A DNA stretch of 64,000 bases, taken from contig NZ_JAAXPA010000001.1 in assembly GCF_012396235.1 (NCBI RefSeq), positions 414,618-478,617 on the forward strand, given 5' to 3'. The notes beneath the pieces were generated by a model. It did no database searches and was not told the DNA's origin. It saw only the letters and a program-made list of their open reading frames with translations. Source of the stretch: Rhodococcus opacus (GTDB taxonomy: Bacteria > Actinomycetota > Actinomycetes > Mycobacteriales > Mycobacteriaceae). Made by a program: the position numbers and the translations under genes. This document shows, piece after piece, positions 35,381-43,819 of the stretch. Positions within the stretch are counted from its first letter, which is position 1; each line of letters opens with the position of its first letter.

Positions 35381-36826
35381 GTGGACAGTCCGACGCCCGC
35401 CGTCCGGCCAGGCGGCCTCATCGCCGTGCTGGCATTCACCGGCATCGTCGCCGCGCTCATGCAGACCCTCGTGGTGCCGCTGATCGGCGACCTCCCCCGA
35501 CTGCTCGACACGACCGCCTCCAACGCATCGTGGGTGATCACCGCGACGCTGCTCGCCGGCGCCGTGGCGACACCGGTCACCGGACGTCTCGGCGACCTGT
35601 ACGGCAAGCGGCGGATGATGCTGATCTGCACGGTGCCGCTCGTCCTGGGCTCGGTGGTCTGCGCACTCGCGACGTCCCTGGCCCCGATGGTGATCGGCCG
35701 AGGGCTGCAGGGCATCGGTGTGGGCATGATTCCGCTGGGAATCAGCGCACTGCGGGACCTGCTGCCGCCCGAGCGCCTGCACTCCTCCATCGCCTTGATG
35801 AGCTCGTCCATGGGCATCGGCGGCGCCCTCGGTCTGCCGCTCGCCGCAACGGTCGCGGAGAATGCGAGCTGGCGCGTGCTGTTCTGGGGCGCCGCCGGGC
35901 TCAGCGCGCTGATCGCCGTGCTGCTCTGGTTCTTCGTGCCCGCCACGCCCGTCCACGGTCCCAAGGCCCGCTTCGATCCCATCGGGGCAGTCGGACTGGG
36001 CGTCGGACTGGTGTCGCTGCTGCTGGCTGTGTCCAAGGGCGCCGACTGGGGCTGGGCGAGCAGCACCACCCTCGGTTTGTTCGCGACCACGGCCGTCGCG
36101 TTGACGGCCTGGGGCTGGTGGGAACTCCGCACTCCCGAACCACTGGTCGACCTGCGGGTGATCGCCGGCCGTCAGGTACTGCTGACCAACGCCGCGTCCG
36201 TCGTGGTCGGCTTCGCCATGTACGCCCAGTCCCTGATCGTTCCGCAGCTCCTGCAGTTGCCGGCGTCGACGGGATACGGCCTGGGACAGTCGATGCTGGC
36301 CATGGGCCTGTGGATGGCCCCCTCGGGTCTGATGATGATGGCGGTCTCCCCCTTCGGCGCCAAGCTGTCGTCCACCCGCGGACCGAAGGTCACCCTGCTC
36401 GTCGGAAGCCTCGTCATCGCGCTCGGCTACGGATCGTCGATGTTCCTGATGGGGTCGACGTGGGGCCTGGTCGTGGTGACCTGCATCTGCGGCTCGGGTG
36501 TCGGTCTGGCCTACGGCGCGATGCCCGCTCTGGTGATGAGCGCCGTGCCGCAGTCGGCGACCGCCTCCGCCAACAGCGTCAACTCCCTGATGCGCTCGGT
36601 CGGCACCGCGGTGTCCGCGGCCGTCGTCGGAGTGGTCCTCGCCCAGATGAGCGTCCAGGTCGCCGGCCACACCCTGCCGACCGAGGGCGGCTTCCGAACC
36701 GGCCTGTTGATCGGTTGCGGTGTCGCACTCGTAGCCGCGGCCATCACGCTGGCCATTCCCACCCGTCGCGCCACCCTCGCGGCGCCGAACTCGATTCCCG
36801 AACCGCTCGCGCCGTCGAAGGTGTAG
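35381..36826 (+). CDS. MFS drug-efflux-type transporter
   Basis: 481 residues, inner-membrane proton antiporter of the EmrB/QacA-like group. It begins LIAVLAFTGIVAALMQTLVVPLIGDLPRLLDTT. The MFS loop motif GRLGDLYGKRRMM lies between helices 2 and 3, with GRGLQGIGVGMIPLG in helix 4. The start is GTG 35381, with GAGGAG 6 bases upstream. Repeated hydrophobic segments suggest about 14 helices. It is probably controlled by the palindrome just upstream. The substrate is unknown. Confidence 0.9.
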   Translation: MDSPTPAVRPGGLIAVLAFTGIVAALMQTLVVPLIGDLPRLLDTTASNASWVITATLLAGAVATPVTGRLGDLYGKRRMMLICTVPLVLGSVVCALATSLAPMVIGRGLQGIGVGMIPLGISALRDLLPPERLHSSIALMSSSMGIGGALGLPLAATVAENASWRVLFWGAAGLSALIAVLLWFFVPATPVHGPKARFDPIGAVGLGVGLVSLLLAVSKGADWGWASSTTLGLFATTAVALTAWGWWELRTPEPLVDLRVIAGRQVLLTNAASVVVGFAMYAQSLIVPQLLQLPASTGYGLGQSMLAMGLWMAPSGLMMMAVSPFGAKLSSTRGPKVTLLVGSLVIALGYGSSMFLMGSTWGLVVVTCICGSGVGLAYGAMPALVMSAVPQSATASANSVNSLMRSVGTAVSAAVVGVVLAQMSVQVAGHTLPTEGGFRTGLLIGCGVALVAAAITLAIPTRRATLAAPNSIPEPLAPSKV

Positions 36827-36841
36827 CCCCTTGCCGGTTGC

Positions 36842-37261
36842 CTACTTGTGGAGGGCGTACCCCGCCACCGGGTTGCCGTTGATGTAGACGGTGCCCTCGT
36901 AGGTCCCGTCGGGCCTCGGCGTGATCCGGTCGGTCAGGAAAGGAAGCCCGGAGGGGCTGTAGTCGGTGACGAGGGAACCGCTCGCTTCCGGAGTGGTCAT
37001 GCCGAAGATGTACGGGAAGAACACCCCGAAGTTGTCCATGACCCACCCGGGCCCGAACGTCTTGCCCTTCCAGATCAGGTCGCCACCGAGAACGTTGGTG
37101 GTGCCGAGGTATGTCCCGGCAGGCAACGGGACCGGCATCGGCGCGGGTAGCGGCGGCGGCATGGGGGCCGGCACCGGGTCTGCCGCGGCCGTCCCCGCGG
37201 CGAAGAAAGACAGGCCGGCCACCGCGACGGCCCCGACTGCGACCTTGCGCATGATGTCCAT
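36842..37261 (-). CDS. Small secreted protein of unknown function
   Basis: 139 residues. A signal peptide covers about residues 1-27 (MRKVAVGAVAVAGLSFFAAGTAAA, cut before DPVPAP). A proline-rich linker PAPMPPPLPAPMPVPLPAG follows, then a compact domain with TYLGTTNVLGG, GPGWVMDNFGVFF and GTVYINGNPVAGYALHK. ATG 37261 has GGAGAA about 5 bases upstream. The Pro-rich start suggests a cell-wall-associated or secreted protein. It is convergent with the MFS gene (15 bp between stops). No family was recognised. Confidence 0.75.
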   Translation of the reverse strand: MDIMRKVAVGAVAVAGLSFFAAGTAAADPVPAPMPPPLPAPMPVPLPAGTYLGTTNVLGGDLIWKGKTFGPGWVMDNFGVFFPYIFGMTTPEASGSLVTDYSPSGLPFLTDRITPRPDGTYEGTVYINGNPVAGYALHK

Positions 37262-37314
37262 GAGTTCTCCGTATATCGAGGTGCGTGGCGGAAAGTGTCG
37301 CACGGACAGGGCCG

Positions 37315-37878
37315 TCACAGGGAGAGTGTGAAGAAGATGCTGTTCGGATCGTTGCCGTAGTCCCCGAACGGGGGACATTCGGTGAAGCCCTGCTCGGTGT
37401 ACAGACGCCTGGCCGGGGCGAAGAAATCCTCGACGCCGGTCTCGAGGCTGAGCCGGACGTACCCGCGTGCCCGCGCCTCGTCGACCAGGTGCGCGAGGAG
37501 CCGGGTGGCCACACCCCGCCCGCGCGCCTCCGCGGCAGTCCGCATCGACTTGATCTCACCTTCGGCCGGCGAGAGCTCACGCAGAGCCACGGTTCCCAGC
37601 ACGGTCTCCTCGTCCCACAGCGTCCACACGGTGACCGACGGGTCCCGCAAACCGGGCAGATCGAGGGCGTGAACACTTTCGGGCGGCGACGTCGCATGCA
37701 TGTCCGCCAGGTGCTCGGCCAGCAGACCGTGCACGGCCTCACGGGACAGGTCGTCGACTTCGATGTACACGTGCAGGCTCTCGACTTTCGGTTTCGACCG
37801 GGCAACGATGTCGAGTATGCCGAAGTCGGCGCGAGAAATCGCAACGAGCACCGCGCTGCCTGAACCGCGGCGCACCAT
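37315..37878 (-). CDS. GNAT-family N-acetyltransferase
   Basis: Up to 187 residues. Acetyl-CoA-binding motif A is seen as RTAAEARGRGVATRLLAHLVDEARARGY, followed by LSLETG...ARRLYTEQGFTECPPFGDY, the typical GNAT C-terminal half. The N-terminal part has HLADMHATSPPESVHALD, as in many small-molecule acetyltransferases. The start is uncertain. ATG 37878 is used here, but an internal GTG before KPKVESLHVYIEVDD would fit the family better. It is divergent from, and nearly touches, the next MFS gene (6 bp between starts). Confidence 0.85.
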   Translation of the reverse strand: MVRRGSGSAVLVAISRADFGILDIVARSKPKVESLHVYIEVDDLSREAVHGLLAEHLADMHATSPPESVHALDLPGLRDPSVTVWTLWDEETVLGTVALRELSPAEGEIKSMRTAAEARGRGVATRLLAHLVDEARARGYVRLSLETGVEDFFAPARRLYTEQGFTECPPFGDYGNDPNSIFFTLSL

Positions 37879-37884
37879 GGGGAG

Positions 37885-39375
37885 ATGACCGAGACCGTTC
37901 TGCGCCTGAGCACCCGCCAGGGGCGGTGGGTGGTCACCGCGACCGTTCTCGGTTCGAGCCTCGCGCTGCTGGACGGCACGGTGGTGAACATCGCCCTGCC
38001 GCATATCGGTGAGGACCTCGGGTCGGATGTCGCGGGAATGCAGTGGGTACTGAGCGGCTACACCCTCGCGCTGGCGTCGCTGATCCTGCTGGGCGGGGCG
38101 CTCGGGGATCGCTGGGGCAGGCGCCGCGTCTTCGTCTGGGGGACGGTCTGGTTCGCGGCGGCGTCACTCCTGTGCGGCATCGCACCCGACATCACGATGC
38201 TCGTGATCGCGCGGATTCTGCAGGGTGTCGGGGCTGCGATGCTGACCCCCGGCAGCCTCGCTCTGATCTCGGCGTCGATCCACGAGGACGACCGGGGTGC
38301 CGCGATCGGGCTGTGGTCGGGACTCGGCGGGGTGGCCGGGGCGATCGGGCCGCTACTGGGCGGCTGGCTGGTGGAGGTGGCCGGCTGGCGGTCGGTGTTC
38401 CTGATCAATCTTCCGCTCGCCGTCGTCGTGGTGTGGGCGTCGATGCGGCACGTCCCCGAGAGCCGCGACCCGCATCCTCCCGATCATCTCGACGTGCTCG
38501 GGTCGGTGTGCGCGGTGATCGGCCTCGGCGCGCTCACCTACGGTCTGATCGAGATGAACCTGATCGCCGGGGTGGTCGGGACCGTCGCGCTGATCGCGTT
38601 CGTCGTGGTGGAACGGCGTTCACCGAACGCCCTGGTGCCGCCGAGCCTGTTCGCGTCGCGCATGTTCGTGGCGGCGAACCTGGTGACGCTCGCCGTGTAC
38701 GCCGCACTCGGCGGCGTCTTCTTCCTGCTTGTCCTGCAGTTGCAGTTGGTGGCCGGATACTCGCCGATCGAAGCCGGGGTCGCCACCATCCCGATCACGC
38801 TGGCGATGCTGGCGTTCTCCTCCCGCGCCGGCAGCTACGCCCAGACCCACGGCCCCAGGTTGCCGATGACCGTCGGGCCCGCACTCGCAGCGGTCGGCCT
38901 GCTGTTGATGACCCGGATCGGGCCGGGTGCGAACTATTGGACGGTCGTGCTCCCCGGCGTCGTCGTCTTCGGCCTCGGACTGTCCGCCATGGTCGCGCCG
39001 CTGACCGCCGCCGTGCTCGGGTCCGTCCCGGTGGACCAGTCCGGCATCGCCTCCGGAGTGAACAACGCCGTCGCGCGCACCAGCCAGCTACTGGCGGTGG
39101 CCGCGCTCCCCGGGATCGCGGGGATCGACGCCGAAAGCATGATCGACCCCACCAGCTTCTCGCACGGCTTCCGCATCGCGATGTACATCTGCATCGCACT
39201 GCTCCTGGTCGGGGCGACCATCGCCGCAGCCCTGATCCGGGCGCCCGCCCCGCCCGCTCGCACCCCGCTTGGTCCCGTCCCGGATTCGGTTGCATGCAAA
39301 CCACATTGCGACGTCACCGGTCCGGCAGTGCAACCGGCAATCGCCCGGTCGAGCCCTACTCCACCGAAGCGATGA
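37885..39375 (+). CDS. MFS multidrug exporter, EmrB/QacA type
   Basis: 496 residues. It starts WVVTATVLGSSLALLDGTVVNIALPHIGEDL, the usual opening of DHA2-type exporters, followed by GALGDRWGRRRVFVWG and ARILQGVGAAMLTPGSLALI. About 14 helices are expected. The C-terminal tail after the last helix (PPARTPLGPVPDSVACKPH...) is hydrophilic and unusual, and its last 20 bases overlap the end of the convergent alarmone synthetase gene. ATG 37885 follows GGGGAG directly, so spacing is short. The substrate is unknown. Confidence 0.9.
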   Translation: MTETVLRLSTRQGRWVVTATVLGSSLALLDGTVVNIALPHIGEDLGSDVAGMQWVLSGYTLALASLILLGGALGDRWGRRRVFVWGTVWFAAASLLCGIAPDITMLVIARILQGVGAAMLTPGSLALISASIHEDDRGAAIGLWSGLGGVAGAIGPLLGGWLVEVAGWRSVFLINLPLAVVVVWASMRHVPESRDPHPPDHLDVLGSVCAVIGLGALTYGLIEMNLIAGVVGTVALIAFVVVERRSPNALVPPSLFASRMFVAANLVTLAVYAALGGVFFLLVLQLQLVAGYSPIEAGVATIPITLAMLAFSSRAGSYAQTHGPRLPMTVGPALAAVGLLLMTRIGPGANYWTVVLPGVVVFGLGLSAMVAPLTAAVLGSVPVDQSGIASGVNNAVARTSQLLAVAALPGIAGIDAESMIDPTSFSHGFRIAMYICIALLLVGATIAAALIRAPAPPARTPLGPVPDSVACKPHCDVTGPAVQPAIARSSPTPPKR

Positions 39376-40045
39376 CGTGTAGCGCTGCCCCGTGTTCGCG
39401 CACCTCGTCGTGGAGGGCCTCCATCTTGACGTCGAGATTGCGGGCCACGTCGGCAGCATCCTTCAACTCGTCCAGCAGCGCGGCCGGGACCGCCTTGTCG
39501 TACTTGTAGAAGATCTTGTGCTCGAGGCTTGCCCAGAAATCCATGGCCACCGTACGGATCTGGATCTCCACCCGCACCGATTCGACGCGGTCGGACATGA
39601 ACACCGGAACCTCGACGATCAGATGCAGGCTCCGGTATCCGTTGGGTTTGGGTTCGGCGATGTAATCCTTGACCTCGATGAGGGTGATGTCCTGCTGGCC
39701 CGTCAACAGGTCGCTGATCCGGTACGCGTCCTGAATGAAGCTGCAGGTGATCCGGATTCCGGCGATGTCGTGGATGTTGTCGCGGATGGAGTCGAGAGTG
39801 AGCGGAATACCCTTGCGGGCAGCCTTGCCCAGCACGCTGTCGGCCGACTTCAGCCTCGACTTCACGTGCTCGATCGGGGTGTACTCGTGAATGTAGGTGA
39901 ACTCGTCCTTCAAGATGTTGATCTTGGTCATCATCTCGTCGATGCCGAATTTGTACGACATCAGGAATCGGGTGAGATCCCGTCCCCCGTCGGAGCTTCG
40001 GAGACTCAGCAGTCCGGTCACGTCATCGGCCGTTCGCTGCTCCAC
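39356..40045 (-). CDS. Small alarmone synthetase (GTP pyrophosphokinase, RelQ/YjbM-like)
   Basis: 229 residues with only the RelA/SpoT synthetase domain. It transfers pyrophosphate from ATP to GDP/GTP to make (p)ppGpp. Motifs seen are KSRLKSADSVLGKA, IRDNIHDIAGIRI, EPKPNGYRSLHL (guanosine-stacking Tyr) and VEIQIRTVAMDFWASLEHKIFYK. No HD hydrolase, TGS or ACT domain is present. The start is GTG 40045, inside the end of the upstream tetR gene (23-base overlap), so translation is probably coupled and the TetR may regulate it. Full-length Rel would be elsewhere in the genome. Confidence 0.93.
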   Translation of the reverse strand: MEQRTADDVTGLLSLRSSDGGRDLTRFLMSYKFGIDEMMTKINILKDEFTYIHEYTPIEHVKSRLKSADSVLGKAARKGIPLTLDSIRDNIHDIAGIRITCSFIQDAYRISDLLTGQQDITLIEVKDYIAEPKPNGYRSLHLIVEVPVFMSDRVESVRVEIQIRTVAMDFWASLEHKIFYKYDKAVPAALLDELKDAADVARNLDVKMEALHDEVREHGAALHVIASVE

Positions 40046-40706
40046 ACGTCACCCCCACCATTGCCTCGTGCATCGCCGACGGAGTGGGTGCAGGCGGCAG
40101 CGGTGCGGCGCCGACAGCCGAGAACGCCTGGAGCATGTAGCCCATGAGACGACGCCAGGCATCAGGGGCCGCGGCGCCTGTCGCCTCGACCACCCCCGCG
40201 TTCGCCATCAGAAGCAACACCAGGTCCTGGGAGGAGAAGTCCGCGCGCAGCCGACCCGTCTCCTTGGCGCGTTCGATCAGCCGCTCGAAGCCGCGGTAGG
40301 CCTCAGCCCGCTTCGCCTCGAATTCGCTTGCGGTGGGGAACGTCATGGTGAGCACGTGAGTGAAGCCGCGATCTTCCGCCTGCATGGCGCACACCCGCTC
40401 GACGTAGGCGCAGAAACCGTTCCACGGATCGGGGTCTGCCGCGGCCTCGTCGATGGCGTCGACGTAGGCGCTCATCTTGTCGGCGAAGACATCGGTGATC
40501 AGATCCTCCCTGGTGGGGAAACGGCGATACAACGTCGCGATGCCGACTCCGGCCCGCCGGGCGACCTCGGCCATGGAGGCCGTCAACCCTTGCTCGGCGA
40601 ACACCTCCTGCGCCGCATCGACGACGCGCGAGCGGTTGCGCTCGGCGTCGGTGCGCAACGCCTGCCTGCACGCATTCCGTGCCTCTTTCGACCCCGGCTT
40701 CACCAT
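40023..40706 (-). CDS. TetR-family transcriptional regulator
   Basis: 227 residues from ATG 40706; an upstream GTG at 40736 would add 10 residues. The DNA-binding domain is RSRVVDAAQEVFAEQGLTASMAEVARRAGVGIATLYRRFPTREDLI. The C-terminal half resembles the group that binds hydrophobic ligands (FCAYVERVCAMQAEDRGFTHVL). The 3' end overlaps the start of the alarmone synthetase gene, implying one transcript. It is divergent from the S4-domain gene, 142 bp away. Confidence 0.9.
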   Translation of the reverse strand: MVKPGSKEARNACRQALRTDAERNRSRVVDAAQEVFAEQGLTASMAEVARRAGVGIATLYRRFPTREDLITDVFADKMSAYVDAIDEAAADPDPWNGFCAYVERVCAMQAEDRGFTHVLTMTFPTASEFEAKRAEAYRGFERLIERAKETGRLRADFSSQDLVLLLMANAGVVEATGAAAPDAWRRLMGYMLQAFSAVGAAPLPPAPTPSAMHEAMVGVTCGAANGR

Positions 40707-40847
40707 GAACTCGATGCTACCCGAAGTGGAAAGCACACTCCGTTTATCGTGTCAGCCCACGCCCGGCGTTCTGGACGACCGCGCCCGATTTCTCGCGGCG
40801 GCACCCGCGATCAGCAAGCGAGTCGCACCCTTTCGTATCCTGGTCAG

Positions 40848-41231
40848 GTGGCGATTTCCGGGACCGATCCCGCGAGCGTCCGGGTCGACAGCTGGACCTG
40901 GGCGATCCGGCTGTTCAAGACGCGCTCCGCGGCGGCGGCCGCCTGCAGGTCGGGGCACGTGCGGGTCAACGGCACCACCGCCAAACCCGCGCAGCCGGTC
41001 AAGGTCGGTGACGAGGTCCGCATTCGCGCGGCGGGTGTCGAACGCATCGTCGAGGTCGTCCGGCCCATCACCAAACGGGTCGGCGCGGTGGTGGCGGTCG
41101 AGTGCTACACCGACAACACACCACCGCCCCCACCGCGCGAAGTCCTCGCGTCGATACCGCAACGCGACCGCGGTGCAGGCCGGCCTACCAAACGCGAACG
41201 CCGCGAGATGGACCGGTTGCGCGGGTTGTGA
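40848..41231 (+). CDS. S4-domain RNA-binding protein (Hsp15-like)
   Basis: 127 residues. The S4 fold is seen as VRVDSWTWAIRLFKTRSAAAAACRSGHVRVNGTTAKPAQPVKVGDEVRI (about residues 10-60), as in Hsp15, which binds stalled 50S ribosomal subunits. The basic C-terminal tail GRPTKRERREMDRLRGL is typical of the family. Start is GTG 40848. It ends 4 bp before the convergent lipid kinase gene. Confidence 0.9.
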   Translation: MAISGTDPASVRVDSWTWAIRLFKTRSAAAAACRSGHVRVNGTTAKPAQPVKVGDEVRIRAAGVERIVEVVRPITKRVGAVVAVECYTDNTPPPPPREVLASIPQRDRGAGRPTKRERREMDRLRGL

Positions 41232-41235
41232 CCGC

Positions 41236-42150
41236 TCAGGCCGGGGTGTGGCTGAGGATGCGCAGGGCGGCCGGCACCGCCTCGATGGTGATCGGCAGCG
41301 GACCGACCCGGTCGCCGTCCGCGTACGCCGTGATGCCGTCGCACTGCAATCGCACCTTCCGCGAACGGTAGGTCTGCACGTCAGGGAGATCCACGTGAGT
41401 GCCCTTGTAGACGCGGGGGAACAACCGGACCAGCCTCGACCGGCGACCGTAGTCGACGACCGTGACGTCGAGCAGGCCGTCGCTCTTGTCCGCGCCCGGG
41501 CAGATCTGCATGCCGCCGCCGTACGAGCGTCCGTTGCCCACCGCCACGAGGGTGGCGTCCACCTGGAACGTCTCCTCGTCCAGTTCGATGGTGTAGTGCA
41601 GCGGGCGGAGCTGCGTCAGCTCGGCGAGCATCGCGAGGTTGTACCGCATCGGGCCTTTGGGCCACGACATCCGATTGGCGCGGTCCGTGACGAGCGAGTC
41701 GAATCCGCTCGCGACGATGGTGCCCGCCCACACCACCGCGCCGTCCGCGAGCGTGATGCGGGCGAGGTCGGATTCCTGCACCTCCCCGTCGGCGATCACG
41801 TCGGCCGCGGCGACGGGATCGCCGACGGGGATACCGAATTCGCGCGCATGGTCGTTGCCGGTGCCGGCCGGGATCAGCCCGACCGGTGTCCCGGATTGCG
41901 CGGCCGCCTGCAGCCCGATGCTGATGGCGCCGTCCCCGCCGACGACGACGAGCGCGTCGGTGCCGTCGTCGATCGCCCGGCGCGCCAGCATGCGCGCGTG
42001 ATCGGCATCCGTGCCGATGATCTCGGTGACGGCGACCCCGCGCTCCCGCAGGCGCGCCACCCCCTTGCGGCCGGCGACGGGTGCGTGACCGTGTCCGGCG
42101 AGGGGGTTGACGAGGACGGTGACCTTCTCGATCACCTGCTGCGTGCTCAC
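41236..42150 (-). CDS. Diacylglycerol/lipid kinase family protein
   Basis: 304 residues. The catalytic domain shows VLVNPLAGHG, VVGGDGAISIGLQ (GGDG nucleotide-binding loop), GLIPAGTGNDHAREFGIP and QICPGADKSDGLLDVTVV. These are the marks of the DAGK/sphingosine kinase/YegS fold. It phosphorylates a lipid hydroxyl using ATP; M. tuberculosis Rv2252 is a relative. The GTG start at 42150 overlaps the stop of the upstream agpS-like gene by GTGA (4 bases), so the two are translationally coupled and probably work in one lipid pathway. Confidence 0.93.
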   Translation of the reverse strand: MSTQQVIEKVTVLVNPLAGHGHAPVAGRKGVARLRERGVAVTEIIGTDADHARMLARRAIDDGTDALVVVGGDGAISIGLQAAAQSGTPVGLIPAGTGNDHAREFGIPVGDPVAAADVIADGEVQESDLARITLADGAVVWAGTIVASGFDSLVTDRANRMSWPKGPMRYNLAMLAELTQLRPLHYTIELDEETFQVDATLVAVGNGRSYGGGMQICPGADKSDGLLDVTVVDYGRRSRLVRLFPRVYKGTHVDLPDVQTYRSRKVRLQCDGITAYADGDRVGPLPITIEAVPAALRILSHTPA

Positions 42151-43775
42151 GGAATCAACTTGCCGGGGTTGAGGATTCCCGCAGGATCGACCGCGTCCTT
42201 GACCGCCCGCAGAATCGCGACGCCCAGGTCGCCGATCTCGTCCCGCATCCACGGACGGTGGTCGACTCCGACCGCGTGGTGATGCGTGATGGTTCCGCCG
42301 GCGGCGATGATCGCATCACCGGCGGCGGTTTTGGCCTTCCGCCACTGTTCGATCGGGTCTTCCGCTTGCGCGGACACGACGGTGAAGTACAGCGAGGCGC
42401 CGGTCGGGTACGTGTGCGAGATGTGGCACAGGACGAGCGGCGGGGTGCCCTGCCCGGCCAGCGACTCCGTCAGCGCAGTGGTCACGGCGGTGCGGAGCGC
42501 AGCGAGGTTGCCCCAGGTGGTCGCGGTTTCCAGCGTCTCGCACAGCGCTCCCGCGTCGAGCAGCGAGTCGCGCAGGTACGGTGCGTCGAAACGGCCGTGC
42601 TCCCAGCCGTTTCCAGGCGCCTCACCCAGGGACGTGCCGCCGTGCGCCACCAGCACGGCGCGAGCCTCCGCCGTCCGCTCCGCGGTGTGCTCGGCGGTGC
42701 CCTCGAACGTCGTGATCGCCAGGCAGCCGCCGGTGACGGTCTCCTCACCGATCTTGTCGGTGGTCGCGAGGTTCACCGCCGTCTCCGCCTCGTCGGACAG
42801 TCGCAGCACGGTCGGGACCGCACCTTCCTGCCGCAACGCCCGCAGAGCCGCCGCGCCCGTCTCGAAGTCGGGGAAACTCCACCCTTCCCGGACGGTGGTG
42901 TCGGGGACCGCGTGCACCCGCACCCGCACCCGGGTGATGACGCCGAGCGTTCCCTCCGACCCGACGAACAGTTCGCCGAGGTCCGGACCCGCCGCGGAGG
43001 CCGGGGCGCGCCCCGTGTCGAGGGTCCCGGTGGGGGTCACCACCCTCAGTCCCTGCACCATGTCCTCGAACCGCCCGTACCCCGCGGACGCCTGCCCCGA
43101 CGACCGGGTGGCCGCGAAGCCGCCGATGGTCGCGAACATGAAGCTCTGCGGGAAGTGCCCGAGCGAGAAGCCGTGCGCGCCGAGCAGTTCCTCGGCGAGC
43201 GGACCCGTCACACCCGCTCCCAGCGTCGCGATGCCGGAGTCGGCGTCGAGGTCGATGAGCGCGTCGAACCGGCGCAGGTCCAGCGAGACGACGGCGTCGA
43301 ATCGGTCGCGCACGGGGTCGAGCCCGCCGACCACGCTCGTTCCGCCACCGAACGGCACCACGGCGATGCCGTGGTCGGCGCAGTATCGGAGCACGTCGGC
43401 GACCTCGTCGTCCGTACCGGGGGTGACGACGGCGTCGGGCGCGTTCTGCGGTTCGGTGCTGCGGCGGCGCAGCAGGTCGAGCGTGCTCTTGCCGCCGGAA
43501 CGCAGCAGCCGGTCGGAGTGCGCGGTGCTGCAGAACTGTTCTCCGACGATGCCCGCGAGAGCGGCGACCTGCTGGTCGGACAGTGCGCTCGGAGCCAGGA
43601 CGACGTCGTCGGCCGCCCGGTCGGAGGGCTCCCTGATCGTGACGCCGAGGGCCTGTTGCAGCAGCCCCTTGATGCCGTCCGAGAGGATCTTGTGCTTCTC
43701 CGGCGCGCCCCAGGCGTCCCACTGCATCGGGGGTGCCGTCAGGACGGCGTGATCTTCCGATCGCTCATTGCTCAT
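42147..43775 (-). CDS. agpS: FAD-binding oxidase, alkyldihydroxyacetonephosphate synthase-like
   Basis: 542 residues, close to the length of mycobacterial AgpS. The FAD-binding PCMH domain has VTPGTDDEVADVLRYC and VVPFGGGTSVVGGLDP, then FPQSFMFATIGGFAATRSSGQASAGYGR and VGSEGTLGVITRV. The C-terminal cap ends THHHAVGVDHRPWM and DPAGILNPGKLIP, characteristic of the alkyl-DHAP synthase branch. This enzyme normally swaps an acyl for an alkyl ether on DHAP; other glycolate- or lactate-type oxidases share the fold. It is coupled to the lipid kinase by a 4-base overlap and preceded by an inverted repeat. Confidence 0.85.
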   Translation of the reverse strand: MSNERSEDHAVLTAPPMQWDAWGAPEKHKILSDGIKGLLQQALGVTIREPSDRAADDVVLAPSALSDQQVAALAGIVGEQFCSTAHSDRLLRSGGKSTLDLLRRRSTEPQNAPDAVVTPGTDDEVADVLRYCADHGIAVVPFGGGTSVVGGLDPVRDRFDAVVSLDLRRFDALIDLDADSGIATLGAGVTGPLAEELLGAHGFSLGHFPQSFMFATIGGFAATRSSGQASAGYGRFEDMVQGLRVVTPTGTLDTGRAPASAAGPDLGELFVGSEGTLGVITRVRVRVHAVPDTTVREGWSFPDFETGAAALRALRQEGAVPTVLRLSDEAETAVNLATTDKIGEETVTGGCLAITTFEGTAEHTAERTAEARAVLVAHGGTSLGEAPGNGWEHGRFDAPYLRDSLLDAGALCETLETATTWGNLAALRTAVTTALTESLAGQGTPPLVLCHISHTYPTGASLYFTVVSAQAEDPIEQWRKAKTAAGDAIIAAGGTITHHHAVGVDHRPWMRDEIGDLGVAILRAVKDAVDPAGILNPGKLIP

Positions 43776-43785
43776 GCGTTATAGT

Positions 43786-43810
43786 GTTACACATCATGTA
43801 AGAGTGTAAC
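43786..43810. promoter_or_regulatory. Inverted repeat upstream of agpS-like gene
   Basis: GTTACAC at 43786-43792 and GTGTAAC at 43804-43810 form a perfect 7-bp inverted repeat, with TTACA...TGTAA nested at 43788-43802. It sits 11 bases upstream of the agpS-like start, between that gene and the upstream MFS gene. It looks like an operator; the regulator is unknown. Confidence 0.45.
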
Positions 43811-43819
43811 TAGCCCTCT

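Noticed and set aside
34676..36826. 716-codon reading of the MFS gene starting inside the upstream membrane-protein gene
   Set aside because: The first 235 codons are an out-of-frame reading of the upstream gene and have no helices; GTG 35381 with GAGGAG is the start.
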